Positions 5,962-6,948 of a stretch of DNA of 6,948 bases are shown piece by piece. The DNA lies in assembly GCA_903904495.1 (NCBI GenBank), contig CAIVCU010000423.1:1-6948 (forward strand), read 5' to 3'. Each line of letters begins with the position of its first letter. The first letter of the stretch is position 1. Below the pieces are notes generated by a model. The model searched no databases. It saw nothing but the letters and a program-made list of their open reading frames with translations, and was not told where the DNA came from. The translations under genes and the position numbers were made by a program. The stretch comes from an uncultured Chlorobiaceae bacterium. Lineage in GTDB: Bacteria > Bacteroidota > Chlorobiia > Chlorobiales > Chlorobiaceae.

Positions 5962-6948
5962 GTACCGCTCCTGTTTCGGATCGCGTGTCATCAGATCTAA
6001 AATGGCCTGCTGGACAGGTTTTCCAGCAAAAAGCATCTCATAGACAGCCTGTGTAATTGGCATTTCCACTCCAATAGCCCTGCTCAGTTCAAAAACTGCT
6101 TTTGAACTGAGAACACCTTCAGCCACCATGTTCATCTGGCTGATAACATCGTCAAGTGAACGGCCCCTGCCGATCTCTTCGCCAACATAACGATTCCTGC
6201 TGTGACGGCTTAAACAGGTTACTACAAGGTCACCGATACCTGAAAGGCCTGAAATAGTCACAGGGTCACCGCCAAGTTTTAAACAGAGTCTTGAAATTTC
6301 TGCCATTCCCCGGGTAATAATGGCTGCCTTGGCATTATCACCAAATCCTATGCCATCAGAGATCCCTGCAGCAATGGCAATGATGTTCTTTACCGAACCG
6401 GCTATTTCAACACCGATGATATCGGTATTGACGTAAACGCGGAACATCCTGGTGTGGAATATCTCCTGAACTTTTTCGGCAGTCTGAAGTGATTGAGAAG
6501 AAGCGACAACCGTTGTAGGCTGCTCTTTTGAAACCTCTTCGGCATGACTTGGACCGTACAAGGCTGCAACCTGAGAAGCATGCAGACCGGGGAGCACTTC
6601 AAGCAGCACTTCCGACATACGCTTTCCTGTGCCGATCTCTATCCCCTTGGCAACATTGACCAGTATTTTTCCATTCAAAGGGATATCACTGAACCCAAGC
6701 GCGGTCTCACGCAGTGCCTGGGAAGGTACCGCTGTGACAATCATCTGCGACCAGTCAACAAGAGTATGCAAATCAGCCACAACCTGCATAGTGTCAGGAA
6801 AACTGATCCCCTTGAGATAACGACTGTTTTCGCGTTCAGCTTCAAGCTGTGCTGCAAATTCCGGCCTGTGAGCCCATAAGCGCACCTGATAACCCTTTCT
6901 GGCAAGAAGAACTGCAAGCGTGGTTCCCCAGCTTCCAGCACCAAGTAC
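5959..6948 (-). CDS. gpsA: NAD(P)-dependent glycerol-3-phosphate dehydrogenase, N-terminus outside the window
   Basis: GpsA reduces dihydroxyacetone phosphate to sn-glycerol-3-phosphate in the cytoplasm, supplying the backbone of phospholipids. The window shows 329 residues of a family that is usually about 330-340 long. Reading from the right edge, the frame gives VLGAGSWGTTLA, the Rossmann dinucleotide-binding loop, so only a few N-terminal residues are missing. A GTG at 6885 is an internal Val codon, not the start. Further motifs (visible numbering) are NVAKGIE 98-104, YGPSHAEEV 131-139, GSVKNI with the likely catalytic Lys187, SDGIGFGDNAKAAIITRG around 197-214 and GDLVVTC with SRNRYVG at about 240-256. 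Nothing appears broken. It is convergent with the sixA-like gene across four bases, so it belongs to a separate transcript entering from the right. Confidence 0.97.
   Translation of the reverse strand, partial: VLGAGSWGTTLAVLLARKGYQVRLWAHRPEFAAQLEAERENSRYLKGISFPDTMQVVADLHTLVDWSQMIVTAVPSQALRETALGFSDIPLNGKILVNVAKGIEIGTGKRMSEVLLEVLPGLHASQVAALYGPSHAEEVSKEQPTTVVASSQSLQTAEKVQEIFHTRMFRVYVNTDIIGVEIAGSVKNIIAIAAGISDGIGFGDNAKAAIITRGMAEISRLCLKLGGDPVTISGLSGIGDLVVTCLSRHSRNRYVGEEIGRGRSLDDVISQMNMVAEGVLSSKAVFELSRAIGVEMPITQAVYEMLFAGKPVQQAILDLMTRDPKQERY

Noticed and set aside
6544..6879. 111-residue plus-strand ORF within gpsA
   Set aside because: It is antisense to strongly conserved gpsA coding sequence and has no recognisable motif.
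6883..6885. GTG as the gpsA start
   Set aside because: The upstream in-frame codons encode the GAGSWG dinucleotide-binding loop, so the gene continues past the right edge.

Overview
The window looks like ordinary Gram-negative chromosome of about 48-50% GC. Its gene content and the presence of a stand-alone C-terminal half of ClpB suggest a green sulfur bacterium (Chlorobi: Chlorobium, Pelodictyon or Prosthecochloris). I recall from memory, unchecked, that Chlorobium tepidum carries a short second 'ClpB' of similar size. KdsA and a KdsC-like protein imply a lipopolysaccharide-bearing outer membrane. I see no mobile elements, CRISPR, tRNA or rRNA.

Layout, left to right. (1) 2-1345, + strand: the end of a gene of unknown function whose frame is open through the left edge. 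(2) 1367-2785, - strand: kdsA followed 12 nt later by a kdsC-like gene, convergent with gene 1 across 21 nt. KdsA (Kdo-8-phosphate synthase) has the metal-binding residues of the metal-dependent class. The KdsC-like protein has the right fold and context but has lost the nucleophilic aspartate and several other motif residues. (3) 2786-2906: AT-rich divergent promoter region. (4) 2907-4229, + strand: a 440-residue half-ClpB with most of the coiled-coil M domain and a complete second AAA+ module, but no N-domain or NBD1. (5) 4230-4338: a spacer holding a perfect 12-bp hairpin. (6) 4339-5954, + strand: nagZ-like (signal peptide, GH3 glucosaminidase) and a SixA-like histidine phosphatase, joined by a TGATG stop/start overlap. 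(7) 5959-6948, - strand: gpsA, running off the right edge and convergent with sixA across 4 nt.

The genes fall into envelope metabolism (Kdo for LPS core, peptidoglycan amino-sugar turnover, glycerol-3-phosphate for phospholipids), a chaperone-like unfoldase and a phosphohistidine/phosphoprotein phosphatase. The points most worth follow-up are the half-ClpB, the apparent pseudo-phosphatase next to kdsA, and the exported NagZ translationally coupled to a cytoplasmic SixA. I see no clear new multi-gene defence or mobile system.
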